Position numbers and translations under genes: made by a program. A stretch of 64,000 nucleotides of DNA, from positions 9,946,001 through 10,010,000 of the forward strand of contig CATNEN010000001.1 in the NCBI GenBank assembly GCA_950097015.1, given 5' to 3'. This DNA comes from Macrostomum hystrix. Its lineage: Eukaryota > Platyhelminthes > Macrostomidae. The notes below the pieces were generated by a model that was not told the DNA's origin, made no database searches, and was given only the letters and a program-made list of their open reading frames with translations. Positions 46,331 through 57,076 of this stretch are shown here, in pieces (positions within the stretch are counted from its first letter, which is position 1; each line of letters opens with the position of its first letter).

Positions 46331-47190
46331 TGCTCTGTGTTACAGTATAAAAGCTGCTCACAAAATTCACAATCCAATCATCGAAAGCGATATTTCGGCC
46401 GTCTTTTCTTTACTTTTCTTTATTTTGAAAGGTCCGTGTGGAGCATCCTTATATTCGTTCTAGTTCGCATCTTGATTTACCTGTTGATAACAGAAAGTAA
46501 ACCGACGAGCATGACTTTAAGGTATTAAACTATGCCCTAATTCATGGCCACAATAACGAATTGTTACGAACAAACGAAAATAAACGTCTATTCAATAATG
46601 ACTGCATGAAAGTCGATGGTCGTTTACCCCCCTACATCATTCACTACGGCTGAATTGTAAGTTTGATAACTAATAACCACATTTTTTCAAGAAATAAATA
46701 AAGTGCGAGCTTTTTGTGTAAATATTTTCGGTAAATTTTTTGTTTACAAATTTTCACGAAAAGTTTAAGCATTCAGTTCGGTTAATACGTAAAATTATTA
46801 TCACTTATCACAAAGACGTGCTGAATGCAGGGAAGCAATGAAATTGTGACATCGCGTAATGGGGAGCATGGATAATAGCGAACACGAGGATTTCCTTCAG
46901 ACAAATAAGCAGCTCAAAAGAACACTTTTTCCGCACGACACTATTATGACAAGCGGGTTTTAGTAAAATAAATAATTTCTTGTCTTCCATTAGAATCAAC
47001 TAACAGTCCCTAGGTTCTGAGAACCGAGAGTAGTTAACACCGAGTTGAAACTGACGAATACCAGAGTTGAAAAATCAATTACACAAGAGACTACATGTTA
47101 ATCGCAGAAAAATGTCACAAGCTTTCTGTGATCTCAGAGTCTCACAGTAATACTCGCATAATTAAACTCGCAGATGACGGCTTTCGAATT
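46331..47190. other. Spacer and 3' flank of vWA copy 2
   Basis: AT-rich DNA after the LINE remnant and before the stop codon of vWA copy 2. No separate gene was seen. Confidence 0.4.
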
Positions 47191-47198
47191 CGCTTGGC

Positions 47199-50100
47199 TC
47201 ACTCGCGCATGTAGCATTTGCACATGCAGGTGGAAATCTCCTCGATCCAGCACCAGCTCGCTGAAACGTGAAAAATGTGAGTCCACATCAGTATTAGCAG
47301 CTCTCACACAAAACTAAAGCTTTTGGTTCGCAAGTCAGTCAGTTCTGAGGCGGACTTACGGTGCACCATGTTCTGCAGATCGTCGTAGGTGGCGGGCAGC
47401 GAGCTGAACGGCACAACGCCTGAGGCAGCCAGACCGATGAAGTTCAGAACCTAAGAATTCCAGGTAGAAGGCATTGCTTAGAGTTGGATTCGGTCTCAGA
47501 ATAAGCTAAGCATGAGGACTTACCTCTCCGATGGAAGTCTTGGCGGTGAGGGTCATGACGGAGCCGCCGGTGGCCTTGGCCAGGTAGTCAAACTCTCCCT
47601 TGTACACCGAGGGACCGCAGAAAGTGCCAGTGGCGATCACGTACAGCTTGATCTTCTTGGACACCAGCAAGGCGGCGACGTCGGCGGTCTTGTTCGCGTC
47701 TTTGGCAGCCGCGTCGGTGAACAGGATGAGCACGGATTTGTCGAGGGCCTCCTTTGCCGCGTCCTCGATGCCCGACATGGCGTACTCTGGACAGTCGCCT
47801 CCGCCCGACGGAGCGATGCCGTCCACAAAGCTCTGAATGACGCTCTCGTTGCTGGATCGGATGACATTCTTCACGTATGGATCGCCGAACCGAGCAACCA
47901 CGTAGTCCTTGAAGACCGAGTTGTTGGCCATGATGGCTCCCACCTGACTGCGCACGGCGAAGATCTCGGCTCCCATCGATCCGCTGTCGTCAATGACGAA
48001 TCCCAGAGAGCCGACCGGCTTCGGCTTGCAGGCTTTGGGCGGGGCACAGACCTTGTTGCGCATGGTCACTCGCTTGTATCCAGGCGGGCAGGGCGCTGCA
48101 ATGATCCACAGATAGGTTGAACGATTCGCCAAAAATAATGCGAAATGGCATCATTTAGAGATTTGTTTAATTTCTATATGTTTTACCTTTAATAGGTTTG
48201 CACTTGCGAACAACCACCCACTTGCAACAGTCTGCAATTAAGATTCAAGGTAAATTTAAAGTTGATTAGACTGCATTAGTTAAGAAACAAATTTGTCATG
48301 AGATATTTTACACTCACGCAGTGGCTTCATTTTCCGCAAGTCATCCAAGCAGCGTGGGAAAGGCTCCAGTGAGTACTTTCCTGCTGCAGCCAGTGCGAGG
48401 AAATCGAGCACCTAGAATCAAAAGGAGAAATTTCGTTCAATTCAAGCAAATATAATGGCAGCAAAAATAAACTTTTTTTCTGAATTTTGTTTTACCTCGT
48501 GCACGGATGTCTTCGATGTTAAAGTCATCACATCACCGCCAGTTGCCTTTGCCAGGTCGTCGAACTCTCCTTTGTACACTGATGGACCGCAGAAGGTGCC
48601 AGTGGCGATGACGAACAGTTTCGTGTTCTTGGATAGCAACAGAGCCTTCACAGCTGCCAGCTTGCTTGCGTCCTTGGCCGATGCGTCAGTGAACAAGATC
48701 AGCACGGAGTTCTTCCTCGCCTCCTTCGCAGCGTCCTCGATGCCCGACATGGCGTACTCGGGACAGTCGCCTCCATCTGTTGGCACGATCGCATTGACAA
48801 AGTTTTGGATGACGACTTTGTCGTCGGATCTGATGAGATTCTTCTTGTACGGGTCTCCAAACCGAGCAACGACGTAGTCCTTAAAGATGGTGTTGTTGGC
48901 CATGATGGCTCCCACATGAGTTCGCACGGCGAAGATCTCGGCTCCCATCGACCCGGTGTCGTCAATGACGAATCCAAGAGAGCCGTACTTGTGCTTCTTG
49001 CAAGGACCGGGTTTGCAGACCTTCTTCTTCACCTCGACCTGCTCGTAGCCCTTAGGACAAGGACAGCTCTTTGTCTCAGGTGGAATGCACACGAGGTTCT
49101 CAACGCTGGTCTTGCACGAGCAGGCTGCATGAGGAGGTGAGGTAAATGCATTTCGTTAATTTTTGCCAGTGAAAATACCAAATTGGCTGTGAGAATGAGA
49201 CTGCAGTTACTCACTTCCGTTGGCGATCGCCTTCAGATCTTCCAGAGTTGACGGCATGCCGCGGATGAAACGAATGCCCAGCTTGGCAAAGTTCTTGATG
49301 TAGTTCATCACGTAGTCCACGTCCGACTTGTCGGGTGTCATGTAGATGGTTCCATTGGTCGCGCTGGTGAGTCGGCCGAACTCGGCACCCATGCCGCAGA
49401 GATTTCCAGTCGCCAGCACATTCAGCCGGATGTTCTTGGATACCAGCAGAGCCTTCACCGCCGGTTCCAGAGTGAGATCCTTGGCGCTCGCGTCAGTGAA
49501 CACGAAGATCACGGATCCGGGACTCACTCGGTTCGCCACCTCCTGAATCCCACTCAGTGCCATCTCCGGGCAGTCGCCGCCGGCATGAGCGTTGATGGTG
49601 CTCACGAATCCGTTCAGGGCAGTGGCGTCTGACGACTCGAACACGTTCGACACGTACGGGTCGTTGAATGTTCCGATCACAAACTTGTTGAAGATTTTGT
49701 GCGTGGCAGCTAAATTAGGAAAGTGAAGAAGGGCGTCATCAGCGTCTTCTCAGTCTTTCAGGGTTCACTACAAATGCACAAGAAGTAATATAGATTGTAA
49801 ACTCACCGACGACAGCCTGGATGCTTGCCTTCACGGACGCGATCTCCGTCGACATGCTGCCCGTGTCATCCACAACGAAGCCAATTGACACGTTGTAGTA
49901 CTCGCGGTCTCCCGGGTCGACAATCTCGATGGTGCGGTTCAGGCCGCTGCAACTGCACGACAGTCGCTTATCGTAGGTGCAGTTCTTCGACGGACAGCTG
50001 TCGCACACGGGATCTGCTTGTGGAATATGCGAGGACTTATTTTTGTGGTCTTTTTTTCAGGAATGCCTATTCGGACTAAATATGACGAATAAATATGAGC

Positions 50101-50245
50101 TCATCGAAGGATTGTTCTACTCAATTGATTCTCTGGTTTGGGACTGCAGAGACATGTCATCAGGCAGGAGAAACTCACCGAGCTGAGCTGAAACTTGAAG
50201 AACGAGGGCAGAGCCCAGAATGAGAAGCAGAGATTGAGCCTTCAT
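47199..50245 (-). CDS. Secreted triple-vWA-domain protein, copy 2 (nine exons)
   Basis: Exons, in gene order: 50245-50179, 50013-49807, 49709-49215, 49124-48496, 48411-48318, 48231-48187, 48095-47524, 47450-47360 and 47260-47199. Every exon has the same length and phase as in copy 1, giving 753 aa with the same signal peptide, three vWA domains and Cys-rich tail. Exons 1-3 and 7-9 and their introns are almost identical to copy 1. Exon 4 (second vWA) has a divergent block (GDPYKKNLIRSDDKVVIQNF, IVPTDGGDCPEY). Exon 5 (VLDFLALAAAGKYSLEPFPR) and exon 6 also differ. The role should match copy 1; the differing second domain suggests altered ligand or partner preference (inference). Confidence 0.88.
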
Positions 50246-50342
50246 GGCGTCTTGCAGGCTTGAATATTTCGCGTGTAAATATCGGTAATGCTAGGTTTCG
50301 GCAGTGCTATGCCTTTGAATGTGTGAGACTCTTGTCATCGAG

Positions 50343-50350
50343 ATTAAATA
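50343..50350 (-). promoter_or_regulatory. TATA-like box of vWA copy 2
   Basis: TATTTAAT on the minus strand, 98 nt upstream of the start codon, at the position of the CTATATAAG box of copy 1. AGTCTCACACATTCAAAG follows at 50330-50313, matching GTCTCACAATCTCAAAG in copy 1. Confidence 0.45.
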
Positions 50351-50369
50351 GCAATATGGGTCGCATGTT

Positions 50370-50944
50370 TACTGTTTTTGGTGTGCATGTTTTCATAAAC
50401 AAGAACTTGATCAGATTTTTTATTATGCCTTGTCAAGACATGAAAAATACGTGGGCGTTGATGTGGACAGGCTAGCAGGACTGCATCTCGGAAAACAGCT
50501 CGTGTTTACCAGGCAGAGTTGGCGGCATGGGCTTGCGCAAGCAGCTCATTATGCGCTGCTATTGTTGTTCTTCATCGCCCCTAGCTGTGGGTGTTTTTTC
50601 ATAAAAAATATCTGCCCCTCCATGTTATCAATAAAGCTTGGCTGTCATTGCTACATTAGAAGCGAAACCCAGCGGTGTGAGAGTAAAGTCTCGTGTTTCT
50701 ATTGTCATATTATTTACAGAGCCAGACGATGAGTGCGTTCCTTTGCCAGTTGCGCAAACAGGCAATTGCTGCTTCTATTGTTTCGGGGTCTAAAAAACTT
50801 TGTAACTAGAATTTAAAGCGTCAAGTTGCCGAGACTAACGAAAATATGTTTATCGTTGCATGTTTTTATCATCCAAGCAATTAACGACTTGGCTAGTAAA
50901 CCTGACTGGACCTCGTGATGCCACTAAAGGATCCTTAAATTTAG
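50370..50944. other. Upstream of vWA copy 2
   Basis: Spacer DNA with short frames. No exon, RNA gene or repeat was recognised. Confidence 0.35.
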
Positions 50945-51085
50945 GTGAGTGACAGGGTTAGGTACGTGAGCATTTTCCGCTGCGAGGCCACATTAATTTG
51001 GCGCGCAGCCGCGGAGTCAAGACTTGAGGGCTTGTCGTGCAATTCACGCCCTTGAGAGCAAAATATCCAGTGCCCACAGCCCGCC
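50945..51085 (+). mobile_element. SINE family 2 head fragment
   Basis: Diverged head (GTGAGTGACAGGGTTAGGTA), then the family 2 body: TGCGAGGCCACATTAATTTG, GCGCAGCCGCGGAG, GGGCTTGTCGTGCAATTCAC and GCCCTTGAG. The tail is lost, so it is a truncated copy in plus orientation. Confidence 0.6.
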
Positions 51086-51314
51086 TGAAAATATTTTCAT
51101 GATTATTAACCTAAGTTTTAAAGGACACTTTGGATTCAGAAAACAGGGTGCCGAGAAAGGCTCCATTAGAATCAATTAAATCGTATAGATTGTGTTTTAG
51201 AAAGCATAATAATGCTAGTGTTTTACTGACGGTCACTTGTTCTTTCGTCTACCTCGTATAAATATTGGAGAACTGCCAGCATTGTAAAACTTGATCTCAG
51301 TGATTACACAGTTA

Positions 51315-54300
51315 TTCACAGCTGATTCTAGCTACAGCTGATTCTAGCTACAGTAGATTCCAGCTACAGCAGATTCTAGCTACAGCGTATTCTAGCTACA
51401 GCAGATTCTAGCTACACCAGATTCTAGCTACAGCAGATTCTAGCTGCATTGGATTCTAGCTGGAGCAGATTCTAGCTACAGCAGATTCTAGCTACACCAG
51501 ATTCCAGCTACAGCAGATTCTAGCTACAGCAGATTCTAGCTGCAGCAGATTCTAGCTACACCAGATTCTAGCTACAGCAGATTCTAGCTGCAGTGGATTC
51601 TAGCTGGAGCAGATTCTAGCTACAGCAGATTCTAGCTACAGCAGATTCCAGCTACAGCAGATTCTAGCTACAGCAGATTCTAGCTACACCAGATTCTAGC
51701 TACACCAGATTCCAGCTACAGCAGATTCTAGCTACAGCAGATTCTAGCTACAGCGTATTCTAGCTACAGCAGATTCTAGCTACAGCAGATTCTAGCTACA
51801 GCTGATTCTAGCTACAGCAGATTCTAGCTACAGCGTATTCTAGCTACAGCAGATTCCAGCTACACCAGATTCTAGCTACAGCAGATTCTAGCTACAGCAG
51901 ATTCTAGCTACAGCAGATTCTAGCTACAGCAGATTCTAGCTACAGCAGATTCCAGCTACACCAGATTCTAGCTACAGCAGATTCTAGCTACAGCAGATTC
52001 TAGCTACAGCAGATTCTAGCTACAGCAGATTCTAGCTACACCAGATTCTAGCTACAGCAGATTCTAGCTACAGCAGATTCTAGCTACAGCAGATTCTAGC
52101 TACAGCAGATTCTAGCTACAGTGTATTCTAGCTACAGCAGATTCTAGCTACAGCAGATTCTAGCTACAGCAGATTCTAGCTACAGCAGATTCTAGCTACA
52201 GCAGATTCTAGCTACAGCAGATTCTAGCTACAGTGTATTCTAGCTACAGCAGATTCCAGCTACACCAGATTCTAGCTACAGCAGATTCTAGCTGCAGTGG
52301 ATTCTAGCTGCAGCAGATTCTAGCTACAGCAGATTCTAGCTACAGCGGATTCTAGCTGGAGCAGATTCTAGCTACAGCAGATTCTAGCTACACCAGATTC
52401 CAGCTACAGCAGATTCTAGCTATTCTAGCTACAGCGTATTCTAGCTACAGCAGATTCTAGCTACAGCAGATTCTAGCTACAGCGTATTCTAGCTACAGCA
52501 GATTCTAGCTACAGCAGATTCTAGCTACAGCTGATTCTAGCTACAGCAGATTCTAGCTACAGCGTATTCTAGCTACAGCAGATTCCAGCTACACCAGATT
52601 CTAGCTACAGCAGATTCTAGCTACAGCAGATTCTAGCTACAGCAGATTCTAGCTACAGCAGATTCTAGCTACAGCAGATTCTAGCTACAGTGTATTCTAG
52701 CTACAGCAGATTCCAGCTACACCAGATTCTAGCTACAGCAGATTCTAGCTGCAGTGGATTCTAGCTGCAGCAGATTCTAGCTACAGCAGATTCTAGCTAC
52801 AGCGGATTCTAGCTGGAGCAGATTCTAGCTACAGCAGATTCTAGCTACACCAGATTCCAGCTACAGCAGATTCTAGCTACAGCGTATTCTAGCTACAGCA
52901 GATTCTAGCTACAGCAGATTCTAGCTACAGCTGATTCTAGCTACAGCAGATTCTAGCTACAGCAGATTCTAGCTACAGCAGATTCCAGCTACACCAGATT
53001 CTAGCTACAGCAGATTCTAGCTACAGCAGATTCTAGCTACAGCAGATTCTAGCTACAGCAGATTCCAGCTACACCAGATTCTAGCTACAGCAGATTCTAG
53101 CTACAGCAGATTCTAGCTACAGCAGATTCTAGCTACAGCAGATTCTAGCTACAGCAGATTCTAGCTACAGCAGATTCTAGCTGCAGTGGATTCTAGCTGC
53201 AGCAGATTCTAGCTACAGCAGATTCTAGCTACACCAGATTCCAGCTACAGCAGATTCTAGCTATTCTAGCTACAGCGTATTCTAGCTACAGCAGATTCTA
53301 GCTACAGCAGATTCTAGCTACACCAGATTCCAGCTACAGCAGATTCTAGCTATTCTAGCTACAGCGTATTCTAGCTACAGCAGATTCTAGCTACAGCAGA
53401 TTCTAGCTACAGCAGATTCTAGCTACAGTGTATTCTAGCTACAGCAGATTCCAGCTACACCAGATTCTAGCTACAGCAGATTCTAGCTGCAGTGGATTCT
53501 AGCTGCAGCAGATTCTAGCTACAGCAGATTCTAGCTACAGCGGATTCTAGCTGGAGCAGATTCTAGCTACAGCAGATTCTAGCTACACCAGATTCCAGCT
53601 ACAGCAGATTCTAGCTATTCTAGCTACAGCGTATTCTAGCTACAGCAGATTCTAGCTACAGCAGATTCTAGCTACAGCGTATTCTAGCTACAGCAGATAC
53701 CAGCTACACCAGATTTTAGCTACAGCAGATTCTAGCTGCAGTGGATTCTAGCTGGAGCAGATTCTAGCTACAGCAGATTCCAGCTACACCAGATTCTAGC
53801 TACAGCAGATTCTAGCTGCAGTGGATTCTAGCTGGAGCAGATTCTAGCTACACCAGATTCTAGCTACAGCGTATTCTAGCTACAGCAGATCCTAGCTACA
53901 GCGTATTCTAGCTACAGCAGATTCCAGCTACACCAGATTCTAGCTACAGCAGATTCTAGCTGCAGTGGATTCTAGCTGGAGCAGATTCTAGCTACACCAG
54001 ATTCTAGCTACAGCGTATTCTAGCTACAGCAGATCCTAGCTACAGCGAATTCTAGCTACAGCAGATTCTAGCTACACCAGATTCTAGCTACAGCGTATTC
54101 TAGCTACAGCAGATCCTAGCTACAGCGTATTCTAGCTACAGCAGATTCCAGCTACACCAGATTCTAGCTACAGCAGATTCTAGCTGCAGTGGATTCTAGC
54201 TGCAGCAGATTCTAGCTACAGCAGATTCTAGCTACAGCAGATTCTAGCTGCAGTGGATTCTAGCTGCAGCAGATTCTAGCTACAGCAGATTCTAGCTACA

Positions 54301-54828
54301 GCAGATTCTAGCTGCAGTGGATTCTAGCTGGAGCAGATTCTAGCTACAGCAGATCCTAGCTACAGCGTATTCTAGCTGCAGCAGATCCTAGCTACAGCGT
54401 ATTCTAGCTACAGCAGATCCTAGCTACAGCGTATTCTAGCTGCAGCAGATTCTAGCTACAGCAGATTCTAGCTACAGCAGATTCTAGCTGCAGTGGATTC
54501 TAGCTGGAGCAGATTCTAGCTACATTGGATTCTAGCTACAGCAGATTCTAGCTACAGCAGATTCCAGCTACAGCAGATTCTAGCTACAGCGTATTCTAGC
54601 TACAGCAGATTCCAGCTACACCAGATTCTAGCTACAGCAGATTCTAGCTGCAGTGGATTCTAGCTGCAGCAGATTCTAGCTACAGCAGATTCTAGCTACA
54701 GCAGATTCTAGCTGCAGTGGATTCTAGCTGGAGCAGATTCTAGCTACACCGGATTCTAGCTACAGCAGATTCCAGCTACAGCAGATTCCAGCTACACCAG
54801 ATTCTAGCTACAGCAGATTCAAGCAGTG
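51315..54828. repeat. 16-bp satellite, 3.5 kb
   Basis: About 220 copies of GCAGATTCTAGCTACA form the largest array of the window. Variants (GCGTATTC, CCAGATTC, GCAGTGGATTC, GGAGCAGATTC, CCAGCTACA, and the truncated GCTATTCTAGCTACAGC) recur in ordered strings, which gives higher-order repeats of several units, mainly in the middle and right parts. The unit contains the palindromes CTAG and TAGCTA. The array is not coding, because TAG stops occur in every unit. Confidence 0.97.
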
Positions 54829-55034
54829 ATTATGGTAAAGCTCGAGTAAGCTTTAAAAGGCTCGCATACTGCCTGATTATTGTTATCTCTATAATTTTAT
54901 TTTCAATAAACAACCCACATTACATGCTTTTTCAGACATTATCTCGCTCAGCACAGAAAAAGGCTTTCCTATTCACTTCTTTATTATTTCTAATAGTTTT
55001 TTTTCGTTATACTTTATGAGACCTTCTTTCTCAT

Positions 55035-55195
55035 TCCCGATCTGACCCACTTTATATACCTGATCTGACCCACTTTACATACCTGATCTGACCCACTTTA
55101 TTCACCTGATCTGACCCACTTTACATACCTGATCTGACCCACTTTATTCACCTGATCTGACCCACTTTACATACCTGATCTGACCCACTTTCTCA
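55035..55195. repeat. 24-bp minisatellite
   Basis: Six or seven units consisting of CCTGATCTGACCCACTTTA plus CATAC or TTCAC. It is a short, clean array only 200 bp from the 16-bp satellite. Confidence 0.9.
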
Positions 55196-57076
55196 TTTTA
55201 AATCGAAACCATTTCTGTGTCTTCTCTGAGCCAATTTCTCACAAGATCTAGATCATTTTCTCATCCCAATAACAAAAGAATAATTTGCAAATAATTTTCC
55301 ATGTTATCCAGAAAAATGGGAAAAAATAAACAAGCAAATAAATACCTTAAGGATCATTGCACCTTAAATATAAAGCATGCATTAACTAATTAATAAGATT
55401 TGCTCATGTGCCATTGTGCACTACAATATATTCAGATTAAGAAGCTAAGCAGACACACAAAAACAATCCAAATAATTTAAAATAAGTTTTCTGTTGTAAA
55501 TGTAGCATCAAGGCACTGTGGCCAGCAGTGAAGTTAGAAAAAAACACCAGAGCATACATAGCTCGTATAATGCATTCTAAATTATTAATAAAATCGACCG
55601 AACTACAAAAAAATGCGCCGTACTCTACTATCCAGTAGCTGGATAGTAGTCAGCCGCGGGAAGAAGGAATTTTAAGTGAATTTAAATTAATAAACAGCCA
55701 AAAAAGTAAACACTGGCAATTGGTTTAAACCGCATTTTTAATCAATAGAGGAAGCAAAAGCATGTAAATCAACAAATTTTTAACGGAAGTGATTGCAATT
55801 CAAATTTTTACTCCAATGTGCAACAATTATATAACGCTTGACATGCACACACTATATTTGTCCCATTTAACAAAACTAAACAAAAGTTCATTACCTAATT
55901 AAGAAAAAACTGATTTAATTAAAAAGTTTTTATGTGATTCTAGTGACTATAAAATGTAGGTCAAAATAACATATCTAATTTGTTTGAATTGACTACTTTA
56001 ACTGTAAGATACACAACAAAATTATCATCGGTTAAAAATACTATTATAACAATTTTTTGTTATAAAAATTGGCTAAAGACTGCGTATGTCATAATGACCA
56101 AATACAAAACTGAGAAATCAAATATTCCTTCACATAGAAGAAAAAAACGTGAATTTAAAGCACAGCCACCGAAAAAATAAACAGGTGTAAAACAGTAGGA
56201 ATATTGCAAACAATAAATAAATAAAAATAACTGCTAGAAACGTAGTAGCAAAAATAATACAGCGAGCTCATTATAAAAAATGACTCCAGTGTTTTCTTGA
56301 CTAATGGTATCATGTGCTTTGTGTGCATAATATAACAAAGTTATACCATTTTATTTTTCTAAACTAATAAATATTAGAATATTATAAGAAGTGTCTTCGG
56401 TATAAACATTAAACAATTGATGCTTATAACTATTATACCTATGTTTTATAGGTAAAAATATGCAAAGTAGATGTCTCAACATGTTTATCTTGCCCGATAC
56501 AAAAAGTTCTTGAAGGGTAGAAAATTAGAAATTAATATGAACCAAAACCAATGAAAAAAGCCAGAATCATTTAAACAGCCCGAATAGTCAATTTTCACGG
56601 AAAGCAAATGAGCTCTTGATAAATGAAAGAAAGAAATCAATAAATATCACTAGACCGATTTAGTGAGGAAAATGTCGCTTTGACTTTAAAAAAAGCTTTA
56701 ATACTTTAATTCAACTTAACTTGATACACATTGATATTGCATGCGTTTAGTACTTTTATATTTATTTTCTTAAGAGTTTTTTTAGGATTGTTCATCAAAG
56801 TTTAATTTAAAACGTTTTTTATCGACGGTAACTTTCGAAACGCAAATGCATAATTTTTATAAAAAATTACCTTATAATTTAATCTACGCTACTGTTACAT
56901 AAGCTACTTCTGTCTATAATCAACATTATTTCGCGTTATTTTAATCATCGATACGTGAAAGTTTAGAATCGTGTTGTATATTAAAAAACTAACGTAAGAT
57001 CCAAAGACAGCAGACAAAAATTAATACTTTGGGCCACAACCGCATTGAGGGATAGTGACGGCTTAGAGAAATTGCA
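55196..57076. other. AT-rich intergenic DNA
   Basis: No gene, RNA or mobile element was recognised. The last few hundred bases should include the 3' UTR of the CLIC-like gene; forward TTTATT at about 56758 is a possible minus-strand AATAAA. Confidence 0.4.
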
